64,000 bases of DNA from Streptococcus oralis subsp. dentisani. Lineage in GTDB: Bacteria > Bacillota > Bacilli > Lactobacillales > Streptococcaceae. Each line of letters opens with the position of its first letter. The stretch's first letter is position 1. Positions 20,698 through 29,075 of the stretch are shown here, piece after piece. Below the pieces are notes generated by a model. The model saw only the letters and a list, made by a program, of their open reading frames with translations, was not told the origin of the DNA and ran no database searches. The DNA lies in NCBI RefSeq assembly GCF_002096335.1, contig NZ_NCUW01000029.1, forward strand, positions 62,001-126,000, read 5' to 3'. A program made the translations under genes and the position numbers.

Positions 20698-21704
20698 TAT
20701 TTTACAAATTCGTTGGTGAAGCCCTTGTCTGTCAAGTCTTCTTTGAGGATACCATTTTCTTTATCCCATTTGTAGAAAGCATTCCAACGGTCTGCGTCAA
20801 ATTGTCCCCATTTTTCCTTGTCGCTTGCGTATTCTTTCGACAAGTATTTTTGAGATTCGATGACAAAGTCACGTTTTTCCTTGAGTTCAGGTGCATTCTT
20901 GATGAGAATATCTGCAGCTTCTTCTGGGTGTTCCATAGCGTATTGGTAGCCTTTTTTAATAGCTTGGATGACTTTGCGAGCTTCTTCTTTGTTGTCTTTT
21001 AGATAGTCGTTGTTAGCGATGATAACGGGTGAGTAGTAGTCAAACTCCTTGACATAGTCTTTCAAGTACATGAAGTTAGCGTCTACGCCTTGAGATTTAG
21101 CAAGGATACCATCCCAACCGTAGTAAATCCAAGCAGTATCAAAGACGCCATTGGCAATCGGTGTGATGGAGTTTGAGTCGTTGTTTGGTACTTTTTCGAC
21201 CTTCTCAAAGTCTCCGCCTTGTGATTCTACCAAGGTTTTCAACATAGCAAGTTCAGTTGGGTCATTCCAAGTACCGTATTTCTTGCCAACCAAGTCCTTT
21301 GGACTGGTGACATTGTCAGATTTACGAGAAATGATTCCTGATGTATTGTGCTCAACGATAGCGGCAACGGCAGTAATGCCTGCTCCTTTTTCCAATTTCT
21401 TAGCCATGTAGTCTTGGAAATAGATAGCAAATGGCGCTTTGCCATTAATCACCAAGTCAGATGAGCTTTCTTCAGGTGGCAATTTCAAATCAACATCTAC
21501 TCCAGCTTCTTTGAAATAACCTTTTTCCTTGGCAACATAAAGCCCTGTGTGGTTGGTATTTGGCGTCCAGTCTAGGATAAAGTCAATCTTTTTGACTTCT
21601 GCTTCTTTGTTGTCCTTAGAAGCAGTTCCTTGGCCACAAGCTACCAACACGACAGCTACAAAAGCCGTTACAAGCGTTAAAAACACTTTCCATGTTTTCT
21701 TCAT
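20697..21704 (-). CDS. ABC transporter substrate-binding lipoprotein, NMT1/THI5-like
   Basis: Lipoprotein receptor of the importer. The 335-residue protein has a signal peptide with lipobox VLVAC and the NMT1/THI5-like start DWTPNTNHTGLYVAKEKGYF, the pattern seen in binding proteins for hydroxymethylpyrimidine and related thiamine precursors. The control by TPP supports that substrate class. The exact ligand cannot be read from sequence. Confidence 0.93.
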   Translation of the reverse strand: MKKTWKVFLTLVTAFVAVVLVACGQGTASKDNKEAEVKKIDFILDWTPNTNHTGLYVAKEKGYFKEAGVDVDLKLPPEESSSDLVINGKAPFAIYFQDYMAKKLEKGAGITAVAAIVEHNTSGIISRKSDNVTSPKDLVGKKYGTWNDPTELAMLKTLVESQGGDFEKVEKVPNNDSNSITPIANGVFDTAWIYYGWDGILAKSQGVDANFMYLKDYVKEFDYYSPVIIANNDYLKDNKEEARKVIQAIKKGYQYAMEHPEEAADILIKNAPELKEKRDFVIESQKYLSKEYASDKEKWGQFDADRWNAFYKWDKENGILKEDLTDKGFTNEFVK

Positions 21705-21742
21705 TTTTATTTCCTCTTTTCTTTTTCTAAAACATCCTTATC

Positions 21743-22483
21743 TTAGGGACGTTTCCATTTAATCACATATTTTTCACTAATATCGACCAATTTCATACCG
21801 AGAAGGCTGATAATCGACACCAGAATAATAATGGCAAACATAGTATCATACTGAAACAGTTTCTTGGACTGAATCATGTAAACACCTAGTCCTTCAAAGC
21901 CTCCCAACCACTCAGATACCACTGTTGTGATAAAGGCGTAGGAGACACTGACCCTCAGACCTGCATAAAAGTAGGGCAGGCTGACAGGGATTTTAAAATG
22001 CCACAGGATTTGCCAAGGCTTGGCCCGCATCAGACTAAACAAGGTCAGCATATCCTTGTCACAATGCCTAAAACCGTCCAAGATACTGACGATGATAGGG
22101 AAGGTTGTCGTCAGGATAATCAAGACAATCTTGGGCAAAATCCCATAGCCTAGCCACAAGACCAAGATAGGCGCTATGGCAATGGTCGGAATGGTCTGAA
22201 CAACCACCATCATAGGGTAAATCAAGTCATTGAGCCAAGAGAGACTATCCATGAGCACCGCCATAAGACAGGCAATCAAGACTCCTAAGACTAGACCTAG
22301 CAAAGCCACTCTCAAGGTCGCCCAGCTATGGTACCAGAGAAATTCTCTGTCACGCATAAAGGACTGGAGGATCTCAAGAGGAGTTGGCAGGATAAACTTG
22401 GGTAAAAGTTTGAATATTCCTGCTAACTGCCAGACCGACAAGACTCCGAGAAATCCCAAAAGACTAATCTGTCGTCTCATCAT
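21743..22483 (-). CDS. ABC transporter permease for a thiamine precursor
   Basis: Membrane subunit with about six helices and the binding-protein-dependent transport EAA-like loop (DGFRHCDKDMLTLFSLMRAKPWQILWHFKIP). I placed the start at the ATG at 22483 (246 residues). In-frame ATG 22501 and TTG 22504 would add 6 or 7 residues, and none has a strong ribosome binding site. With 22483 the gene overlaps the upstream thiamine-binding gene by 20 bases, so translation is probably coupled. Confidence 0.92.
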   Translation of the reverse strand: MMRRQISLLGFLGVLSVWQLAGIFKLLPKFILPTPLEILQSFMRDREFLWYHSWATLRVALLGLVLGVLIACLMAVLMDSLSWLNDLIYPMMVVVQTIPTIAIAPILVLWLGYGILPKIVLIILTTTFPIIVSILDGFRHCDKDMLTLFSLMRAKPWQILWHFKIPVSLPYFYAGLRVSVSYAFITTVVSEWLGGFEGLGVYMIQSKKLFQYDTMFAIIILVSIISLLGMKLVDISEKYVIKWKRP

Positions 22484-22754
22484 ACTTTTCAAGCTTCTCA
22501 TCAATACTTAAAATCTCTCCTACATTTATTTTGACATTGGCAAAGACATTATCTGCCTCCTGCCCAGCCACTTCAAGCGCCTCTTTGAGAATACGCATAA
22601 GCTCATCAAAATCTCCTTCCAAGACCGTTTCAAAGGGTGTCACCACCATGGTCACGGACTGAGCTTGCAGATAAGCAATCACTTGATCGATAATAGCGAT
22701 TCGATCAATCCCCTGTGATAGGGGTAAGACTTGCAAGGCAATGCTTGCTTTCAT
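22464..22754 (-). CDS. MTH1187/YkoF-like thiamine-binding protein
   Basis: Small cytoplasmic protein (96 residues) of the DUF77/MTH1187 family, members of which bind thiamine or its pyrimidine part. The sequence shows the ferredoxin-like start ASIALQVLPLSQG and the segment VTMVVTPFETVLEGDFDELMRIL. It is the first gene after the TPP riboswitch and has a strong ribosome binding site (GAGGAGG). It may hold or sense the imported pyrimidine. Confidence 0.88.
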   Translation of the reverse strand: MKASIALQVLPLSQGIDRIAIIDQVIAYLQAQSVTMVVTPFETVLEGDFDELMRILKEALEVAGQEADNVFANVKINVGEILSIDEKLEKYDETTD

Positions 22755-22785
22755 AAAAACCTCCTCTTCTCAGTTTTTCTTTTTG

Positions 22786-22820
22786 ACAAAAAGAAAAACC
22801 TTTGCCATATATGGAAAAGG
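22786..22820 (-). terminator. Riboswitch expression-platform terminator
   Basis: Minus strand: CCTTT..CCATATATGG..AAAGG forms a long stem with one mismatch, followed by TTTTTCTTTTT. It lies between the TPP aptamer and the first gene and is the likely switch that stops transcription when TPP is bound. Confidence 0.75.
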
Positions 22821-22827
22821 TGCAGAA

Positions 22828-22918
<91 letters not shown>

Positions 22919-22934
22919 TATCTTATATGGACAT

Positions 22935-22963
22935 ATAGTAACGCAAATACAAGGAAAAGTCAA
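22935..22963 (-). promoter_or_regulatory. Promoter of the TPP-controlled operon
   Basis: Minus-strand -35 TTGACT (22958-22963), 17-base spacer and -10 TACTAT (22935-22940), ending about 15 bases before the riboswitch. Confidence 0.75.
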
Positions 22964-22989
22964 GGAAACTGTTTACAGAAAAACATGAA

Positions 22990-23027
22990 AAAGAGTTTGA
23001 AGCCAATTGCTCCAAACTCTTTCTTAA
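22990..23027 (-). terminator. polA terminator
   Basis: Minus strand: a 10-bp perfect stem AAAGAGTTTG/CAAACTCTTT with a longer loop, followed by T residues, right after the polA stop. Confidence 0.75.
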
Positions 23028-23032
23028 CTTTC

Positions 23033-25666
23033 TTATTTAGCCTCGTACCAGGTTGCCCCTTCATTCTCATCAGCGATGAGGGGAACACTGAGTTGGATGG
23101 CTTCTTCCATGGTTTGTTTCACTAAAGCTTTGACGGCTGCTAGTTCTGATTTCGGAACCTCAAGGACGATTTCATCATGCACTTGCAAGAGCATCTTGGT
23201 CTGATAGCCACCTTCAACTAGAGCTTTGTCTAGCTGAATCATAGCAATTTTGAGAATATCTGCTGCAGATCCCTGGATAGGGGAGTTGATAGCTGTCCGC
23301 TCTGCAAAACCACGAATGTTAAAGTTGCGCGAATTAATATCTGGCAACTCGCGGCGACGCTTGAAGAGGGTCTCTACATAGCCCTTATCACGCGCTTCAC
23401 GTACCACTTCTTCCATATAGTTTTTGATTCCAGGAAAACGTTCAAAATAGGTATCAATGTAGGCTTTGGCCTTCTTACGACTAATACCAAGATTGTTTGC
23501 CAAGCCAAAATCTGAAATTCCGTAAACCACTCCAAAGTTGACAGCCTTGGCATTGCGACGGTCATTTGGAGTGACATCCTCAGGGCGTTCAATTCCAAAG
23601 ACACGCATGGCTGTCGAGGTATGGATATCCGCTCCCTCTTGAAAGGCCTTAATTAAGTGCTCATCTTTAGAGATATGCGCCAAAACTCGCAACTCAATCT
23701 GTGAATAGTCAGAGCTGAGTAGGACACTATCCTGCCACTCTGGCACGAAAGCCTTACGAATGAGGCGACCTTGTTCCAACCGAACAGGAATATTTTGCAA
23801 GTTTGGATCGACACTAGACAGACGCCCTGTCTGAGTCAAATCCTGCACATAGCGCGTGTGAATCTTGCCATCAGCTAAAATCCAATCCTGCAAACCAATC
23901 ACATAAGTCGACTGAATCTTAGCAATCTGGCGATAATCTAAAATTTTCTTGACGATTGGGGCAATAGGAGCTAGGCGCTCTAAGACATCCACCGCTGTCG
24001 AGTAACCTGTCTTGGTTTTCTTGGTGTACTCTAGAGGAAGACCAAGTTTTTCAAAGAGAAGCACGCCCAACTGCTTAGGCGAGTTGATATTAAACTCCTC
24101 ACCAGCTAGCTCATAAATCTCTTGAGTCAGTTGCTCAATGACGACCTCATTTTCAGCTTGCATCTCAAGCAGGGTTTCTTTTTTGACCTTGATTCCAGCA
24201 ATTTCCATCTTGGCAAGGACAAAAGCCAGAGGTTGCTCCATGTCATAGAGAAGGTCTAACTGCCCATGTTCACTGAGTTTTTCAAGTAAAACCGGCTCAG
24301 TCTCAGCCAATACAGCAACCTTGCGAGCCAAGTGCTCCAAGAATTTCTCGCGTTCAGGAATGGCCCTCTTGACACCCTTGCCATAGAAAGTCTCATCATC
24401 GACCATGTAAGTCTGACCATAAAGACTCGCAATGGTTGAAATTTCATTATTCTCGACAGTAGAGAGAAGGTATTTGGCCAAACGACTGTCAAAAGCAGGG
24501 GCCTGCAGGTTCAAGCCCAAGCGATTTAAAAGAACCTTAGCTTTTTTAAAGTCATACACTTTCAGAGGTGTTTTTTCTAGAAATTCCTTGAAAATCGGCT
24601 CCTGCAAGAGCTCAAGTTTATCTGTAGCATAGAGCTTGTCTCCACAAGACCATGCAAAGCCAACCAAGTCATCTGTATGGTAATTCTCACCAAAAAGCTC
24701 AAAGTGGAAGATGGAGTCTGCGCTCATCATGTCTTGACTGACTTGCTCAACAATAGGGAAATCTAAATTTTCAGGTGCATCCGTCGACGAAACATTTAAA
24801 GATTGCTTAAGTTGTTTAAAGCCCATTTCATCGTAGAATTTTCCGAGATTTTCCACATCTGGTCCACTATAGAGCAAATCATCAAGGCCAATCTCAATCG
24901 GTGCATTTGTCTCAATTGTCGCCAATGTTTTAGACAGGAAGGCTTGTTCCTTGTCATTGATGAGATTTTCCTTCATCTTAGAAGCCTTCATCCCATCGAT
25001 ATTCTCATAAATACCTTCGAGCGAGCCGTGTTCTAGCAAAAGCTTGATTCCCGTCTTTTCACCGATTTTCGTGACACCAGGGATATTATCAGACTTATCC
25101 CCCATAAGAGCCTTAAGATCAATGAACTGAGCTGGTGTGAGTCCCATCTTTTCCATAAGGTAATCTGGTGTAAAGGCCTCAAACTCAGCCACACCTTTCT
25201 TGGAAATCTCGACCACTGTATTCTCATCTGTCAACTGGATCAAGTCCTTGTCCCCGCTGACGATGGTCACATCGAAGGAATCTTTCTCAGCCAAACGACC
25301 TAGAGTCCCGATGATATCATCCGCCTCATACTGAGGCAGCTCATAGTGGCGAATTCCAAGATGGTCTAACAACTCACGAATGAAGGGAAATTGCTCACGA
25401 AACTCATCTGGAGTTTTAGCACGACCACCCTTGTAGTCTGCATACATCTCTGTTCGGAAAGTCGTCTTACCTGCATCAAAAGCTACCAAAACATGACTGG
25501 GTTCAACTCGCTCCAAGACATGATTTAACATGAGTTGAAAGCCATAGATGGCATTGGTATGAAGGCCATTAGCATTTTTAAATCGATCAAGTTGCTGATA
25601 GAGCGCAAAAAAAGCTCGAAAAGCAACAGAAGATCCATCAATCAATAATAATTTTTTCTTGTCCAT
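23033..25666 (-). CDS. polA: DNA polymerase I
   Basis: Repair and Okazaki-fragment-processing polymerase. From the ATG at 25666 it has 877 residues and the family start MDKKKLLLIDGSSVAFRAFFAL. The 5'-3' exonuclease domain (1-300) is intact. The central 3'-5' exonuclease-like domain lacks the DxE metal residues, so no proofreading is expected. The polymerase domain has motif A SSDYSQIELRVLAHIS, motif B RRNAKAVNFGVVYGIS and motif C QVHDEIVLEVP. A longer reading from 25702 lacks support. A TATAAT element lies only 6 bases before the ATG. Confidence 0.95.
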   Translation of the reverse strand: MDKKKLLLIDGSSVAFRAFFALYQQLDRFKNANGLHTNAIYGFQLMLNHVLERVEPSHVLVAFDAGKTTFRTEMYADYKGGRAKTPDEFREQFPFIRELLDHLGIRHYELPQYEADDIIGTLGRLAEKDSFDVTIVSGDKDLIQLTDENTVVEISKKGVAEFEAFTPDYLMEKMGLTPAQFIDLKALMGDKSDNIPGVTKIGEKTGIKLLLEHGSLEGIYENIDGMKASKMKENLINDKEQAFLSKTLATIETNAPIEIGLDDLLYSGPDVENLGKFYDEMGFKQLKQSLNVSSTDAPENLDFPIVEQVSQDMMSADSIFHFELFGENYHTDDLVGFAWSCGDKLYATDKLELLQEPIFKEFLEKTPLKVYDFKKAKVLLNRLGLNLQAPAFDSRLAKYLLSTVENNEISTIASLYGQTYMVDDETFYGKGVKRAIPEREKFLEHLARKVAVLAETEPVLLEKLSEHGQLDLLYDMEQPLAFVLAKMEIAGIKVKKETLLEMQAENEVVIEQLTQEIYELAGEEFNINSPKQLGVLLFEKLGLPLEYTKKTKTGYSTAVDVLERLAPIAPIVKKILDYRQIAKIQSTYVIGLQDWILADGKIHTRYVQDLTQTGRLSSVDPNLQNIPVRLEQGRLIRKAFVPEWQDSVLLSSDYSQIELRVLAHISKDEHLIKAFQEGADIHTSTAMRVFGIERPEDVTPNDRRNAKAVNFGVVYGISDFGLANNLGISRKKAKAYIDTYFERFPGIKNYMEEVVREARDKGYVETLFKRRRELPDINSRNFNIRGFAERTAINSPIQGSAADILKIAMIQLDKALVEGGYQTKMLLQVHDEIVLEVPKSELAAVKALVKQTMEEAIQLSVPLIADENEGATWYEAK

Positions 25667-25672
25667 ACACCC

Positions 25673-25678
25673 ATTATA
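25673..25678 (-). promoter_or_regulatory. Possible -10 element immediately upstream of polA
   Basis: Minus-strand TATAAT is separated from the polA ATG by GGGTGT only. No good -35 or extended -10 accompanies it, so it is a weak call. If used, the message would be leaderless. Confidence 0.35.
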
Positions 25679-25749
25679 AAGGAAAGCGGGGAAAAATACC
25701 ATCGGAAAGAATAGGCAAATAGTCGTGAAGTTCTTTTTTTATATTCTTT

Positions 25750-26859
25750 CTAGATTCTAGCTCCGTTACTATCTACTCGATAGCCATCCACAGTGGTATT
25801 CACTGCTAAAGCCCCCGAAGCATTGACGTAGTAATGCTTTCCTCCTACTTGGAACCACTGACTAGACTTCATAGCCCCTGAACTCTCCAAATAATACCAT
25901 GTTCCGTTTTCCTTGAGCCATCCTGTCTGCATCTCCCCCGATGCCTTTAGATAGTACCAATGCGAACTATCCTTTACCCAACCTGTTGACATGGTCCCAT
26001 TGTCTTTAAAGTGATACCAACTGCCGTTTATTTTCTTCCAACCAGTTGCGAGTTTCCCGTTCTCACGGTAATTCCAAATACCGTTTTGCTTCTTCCAACC
26101 ATTCTCCACCGATTCTGTTTCCGTATGCTGGACGTATCTTCTCGTTCCACTATAGGATAGGTAGCTGAGCCATTTATAACCGTTCTTTTCTACGATTTGG
26201 TCGTAGCTAACATTTTCACCAGGATAGTAGTAGTCAATAACTTGTGCTGTACTTGACGGCTGGTTTCGAATAGCAGATTTTTGAGTAAACGTGTGAGTCC
26301 CACTAGACGCCAACCCTGACCTGGTAGGATTGCCAGTTCTACCACCATTCCCTACCAAGTCCTTAAAATGGATAAAGCCTGTCATAGAGCTAACTTTTAC
26401 GCTTCGACGATTGTATTTCTCCCTAACGCCATAGTTATACTCTTCGATTTCAATCGTGTCTCCTGATACATTAGATACCCAGGCCACATGCCCGTAGTAA
26501 CCTTCTGTAGACCAAGCAATAGATCCAACTTCTGGCTTAGTATCCACACGATAGCCTTCTCGCTTTGCACGATATCCCCATTCATTCGCATTTCCGTAGG
26601 CAGGAGGAATCTCAAAGCCATTCACACTACTCAAGCGAAAGGCCGCAAAAGATGTACACTGGCGAGAATACATCCGCCATTGATCGATTTCAACACTACC
26701 GTTTTTGTAATGAATCGGATAGTCATCTCCACGCGCTACACTGTCAGCCTGAACCGATTCACCACCAAACAAAAAAGTACTCGTAACGAACAAAGTAGCC
26801 AGTCCTACACCCAACTGAGTATATCCACTCTTCTTAACTCCTGATTTTAAAAACGTCAT
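25750..26859 (-). CDS. cbpD: CbpD-type choline-binding murein hydrolase (CHAP-SH3-choline-binding)
   Basis: Secreted fratricide hydrolase released by competent cells. The 369-residue protein has a signal peptide (cleavage near VQADS), a CHAP amidase/endopeptidase domain (Cys in RQCTSFAAF, His in YGHVAWVSN, Asn in EEYNYG) to about residue 170, one bacterial SH3 domain (FTQKSAIRNQPSS..YVQH, about 190-250) and four to five choline-binding repeats of the GW..NG.WYY type. Pneumococcal CbpD has two SH3 domains, so this is a shorter version. A ComX-box-like element lies upstream. Start ATG has AAGGAG. Confidence 0.92.
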   Translation of the reverse strand: MTFLKSGVKKSGYTQLGVGLATLFVTSTFLFGGESVQADSVARGDDYPIHYKNGSVEIDQWRMYSRQCTSFAAFRLSSVNGFEIPPAYGNANEWGYRAKREGYRVDTKPEVGSIAWSTEGYYGHVAWVSNVSGDTIEIEEYNYGVREKYNRRSVKVSSMTGFIHFKDLVGNGGRTGNPTRSGLASSGTHTFTQKSAIRNQPSSTAQVIDYYYPGENVSYDQIVEKNGYKWLSYLSYSGTRRYVQHTETESVENGWKKQNGIWNYRENGKLATGWKKINGSWYHFKDNGTMSTGWVKDSSHWYYLKASGEMQTGWLKENGTWYYLESSGAMKSSQWFQVGGKHYYVNASGALAVNTTVDGYRVDSNGARI

Positions 26860-26906
26860 TCATTCTCCTTAATAATATAAATTTCCGAGGTTACCCTCGT
26901 TTATAC

Positions 26907-26914
26907 TATTCGGG
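26907..26914 (-). promoter_or_regulatory. Degenerate ComX box before cbpD
   Basis: Minus strand CCCGAATA preceded by a T-rich stretch; the competence sigma factor consensus is TACGAATA, so six of eight bases match. The position, about 48 bases before the cbpD ATG, and late-competence control of cbpD in relatives support the call. A small CGAGG/CCTCG hairpin (26886-26899) follows in the leader. Confidence 0.5.
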
Positions 26915-26922
26915 AGAAAAAG

Positions 26923-26946
26923 AAAAAAGTGAGCAAAGCTCACTTC
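26923..26946 (-). terminator. Terminator after the dnaB-veg genes
   Basis: Minus strand: a perfect 8-bp stem AAGTGAGC/GCTCACTT with a three-base loop, followed by a T-run. Confidence 0.85.
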
Positions 26947-26949
26947 ATT

Positions 26950-27225
26950 TTAGGATTCTTGGTCTAGATAGCGAATTAAATTCTTTTCTGTCAAGATATC
27001 TGAGTAGGTGAAGGATTCCACATAGACATTGGTTTGTTTGTCTCCCTCAACGTCCCCAAATTCAACGATAAATAGAGACGGATAAACCTCAATTAGCTTA
27101 CCCAATCTATTTTTTTGGCGCTTACGGCCATTCTCCAAAGTCATTTCAACGACTTGTCCCTCATGTGCCTTGATTTCTTCTTTGATTTTTTTCATCTTGG
27201 CTACATCTGTAAATGCATCTGACAT
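26950..27225 (-). CDS. Veg-family protein
   Basis: Small cytoplasmic protein (91 residues) of the Veg family, which in Bacillus promotes biofilm gene expression. Visible features are the basic segment ENGRKRQKNRLGKLIEVYPSLFIVEF, an SH3-like beta core, and an acidic tail. It follows dnaB by one base, so the two are co-transcribed. Its role in streptococci is not known. Confidence 0.85.
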   Translation of the reverse strand: MSDAFTDVAKMKKIKEEIKAHEGQVVEMTLENGRKRQKNRLGKLIEVYPSLFIVEFGDVEGDKQTNVYVESFTYSDILTEKNLIRYLDQES

Positions 27226-27226
27226 C

Positions 27227-28579
27227 TTATGCCTCCCTCTTTGAGATACTTGAAAATTTATTGTATTCTTTTTGGAAAATCAATTCCACCGTTCCACGAG
27301 CTCCACTACGGTTTTTCTCGATGATAACCTCTACCTTGTTATTTGGAATTCCTTCCTCTTCTTCACCCGCACGATCATAGTAGTCGTCACGGTATAGAAA
27401 GGCTACGATATCCGCATCCTGCTCGATGGAACCCGATTCACGAATATCAGACAAGACCGGTCTCTTATCCTGACGCTGTTCCACACCACGAGATAACTGA
27501 CTGAGAGCAATAACTGGAACCTTTAGTTCCTTTGCTAGGATTTTCAACTGACGAGAAATTTCAGAGACTTCTTGTTGCCGATTCTCACGACCAGTCCCTG
27601 TGATAAGCTGTAGGTAGTCTATCAAAATCAAGCCTAGATTGCCTGTTTCTTGAGCCAGTTTACGTGAGCGCGAACGAATTTCCGTAATCCGAATCCCTGG
27701 CGTATCATCGATATAGATACTCGCGTTGGCTAGGTTCCCTTGAGCAATGGTATATTTTTGCCACTCCTCGTCGGTCAATTGACCAGTACGGATAGAATGA
27801 GACTCCACCAAACCTTCTGCTGCCAACATACGGTCTACTAGGCTTTCTGCACCCATTTCCAGTGAAAAAATAGCTACCGTCTTGTCCAACTTGGTTCCAA
27901 TATTCTGAGCAATGTTCAAAGCAAAGGCTGTTTTACCGACCGCAGGACGAGCTGCTATAATAATCAGTTCCTCCTCATGCAATCCGGTCGTCATATGGTC
28001 CAAATCACGATAACCTGTCGCAATACCTGTAATATCAGTTGTTTGTTGTGACCGAACTTCTAGATTCCCAAAGTTGATATTCAGAATATCTCGGATATTC
28101 TTGAAACCACTACGATTGGCGTTTTCGCTAACATCAATGAGTCCCTTTTCAGCTTGAGCGATGATTTCATCTACAGGTTTAGAAGCTTCATAGGCTTGGT
28201 TGACAGACTCTGTCAACTTGGAAATCAAGCGACGTAGCATAGACTTTTCGGCTACAATTTTAGCATAATACTCTGCATTAGCTGAAGTTGGTACAGAGTT
28301 GACAATTTCAACAAGGTAGGACAAGCCACCAATATTTTGCAGTTCTCCTTGGCTATCCAAAATCGTCCGAACTGTCGTCGCATCAATTGCTTCCCCACGA
28401 TCCGACAAGTCCGCCATCGCTTGGAAAATCAACCGATGAGCATACTTAAAGAAGTCTCGAGAATCAATGTATTCCCGTACAAAAACGAGCTTACTCTCAT
28501 CTATAAAAATAGCCCCCAGAACAGATTGTTCTGCCAAAATATCCTGAGGTTGAACTCGTAGTTCTTCTACTTCTGCCAT
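27227..28579 (-). CDS. dnaB: Replicative DNA helicase
   Basis: Hexameric helicase that unwinds DNA ahead of the replisome (called DnaC in some Gram-positives). The 450-residue protein has the N-terminal domain (1-110), a linker, and a RecA-like ATPase domain with Walker A ARPAVGKTAFALN near residue 210, Walker B LILIDYLQLI and the Arg-finger region IRESGSIEQDADIVAFLYRDDYY. Length is normal. It lies 43 bases after rplI. Confidence 0.96.
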   Translation of the reverse strand: MAEVEELRVQPQDILAEQSVLGAIFIDESKLVFVREYIDSRDFFKYAHRLIFQAMADLSDRGEAIDATTVRTILDSQGELQNIGGLSYLVEIVNSVPTSANAEYYAKIVAEKSMLRRLISKLTESVNQAYEASKPVDEIIAQAEKGLIDVSENANRSGFKNIRDILNINFGNLEVRSQQTTDITGIATGYRDLDHMTTGLHEEELIIIAARPAVGKTAFALNIAQNIGTKLDKTVAIFSLEMGAESLVDRMLAAEGLVESHSIRTGQLTDEEWQKYTIAQGNLANASIYIDDTPGIRITEIRSRSRKLAQETGNLGLILIDYLQLITGTGRENRQQEVSEISRQLKILAKELKVPVIALSQLSRGVEQRQDKRPVLSDIRESGSIEQDADIVAFLYRDDYYDRAGEEEEGIPNNKVEVIIEKNRSGARGTVELIFQKEYNKFSSISKREA

Positions 28580-28622
28580 CCGACTTTCCTTCCTTTTACA
28601 ATCTTGTCAAGAAGTTGTAAAC

Positions 28623-29075
28623 TTACCCTTCCTTTACACGAAGATTGATGACACTTGTAACATCTTGATAAATCTTCACTGGTACATCAATCAAACCAAC
28701 TGCTCGAATTGGTGCTTTTACTTGAATGTGACGTTTGTCAATCTTGATACCAAATTGCTTTTGCAATTCTTCCGCAATCTTCTTGTTAGTGATGGAGCCA
28801 AATGTACGACCATCTGGTCCAACCTTTTCAACGAACTCTACAACAGTCTCCTCTGCTTCAAGCTTGGCCTTGATGGCCTTTGCTTCAGCAATCATCTCTG
28901 CATGAGCTTTTTCTTCAGATTTTTGTTTTCCACGCAACTCGCCCACTGCTTGAGCAGTTGCTTCCTTGGCCAAATTCTTTTTAATCAGGAAGTTTTGAGC
29001 GTAGCCAGTTGGCACTTCCTTGATTTCGCCTTTTTTCCCTTTTCCTTTAACATCTGCTAAAAAGATTACTTTCAT
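28623..29075 (-). CDS. rplI: 50S ribosomal protein L9
   Basis: Two-domain ribosomal protein that binds 23S rRNA. The 150-residue product has the N-terminal domain [30 protein letters not shown]..., the long connecting helix rich in Ala/Glu/Lys, and the C-terminal domain. Its start overlaps the end of gdpP by 4 bases, the common gdpP-rplI-dnaB order of Firmicutes. Confidence 0.97.
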   Translation of the reverse strand: MKVIFLADVKGKGKKGEIKEVPTGYAQNFLIKKNLAKEATAQAVGELRGKQKSEEKAHAEMIAEAKAIKAKLEAEETVVEFVEKVGPDGRTFGSITNKKIAEELQKQFGIKIDKRHIQVKAPIRAVGLIDVPVKIYQDVTSVINLRVKEG

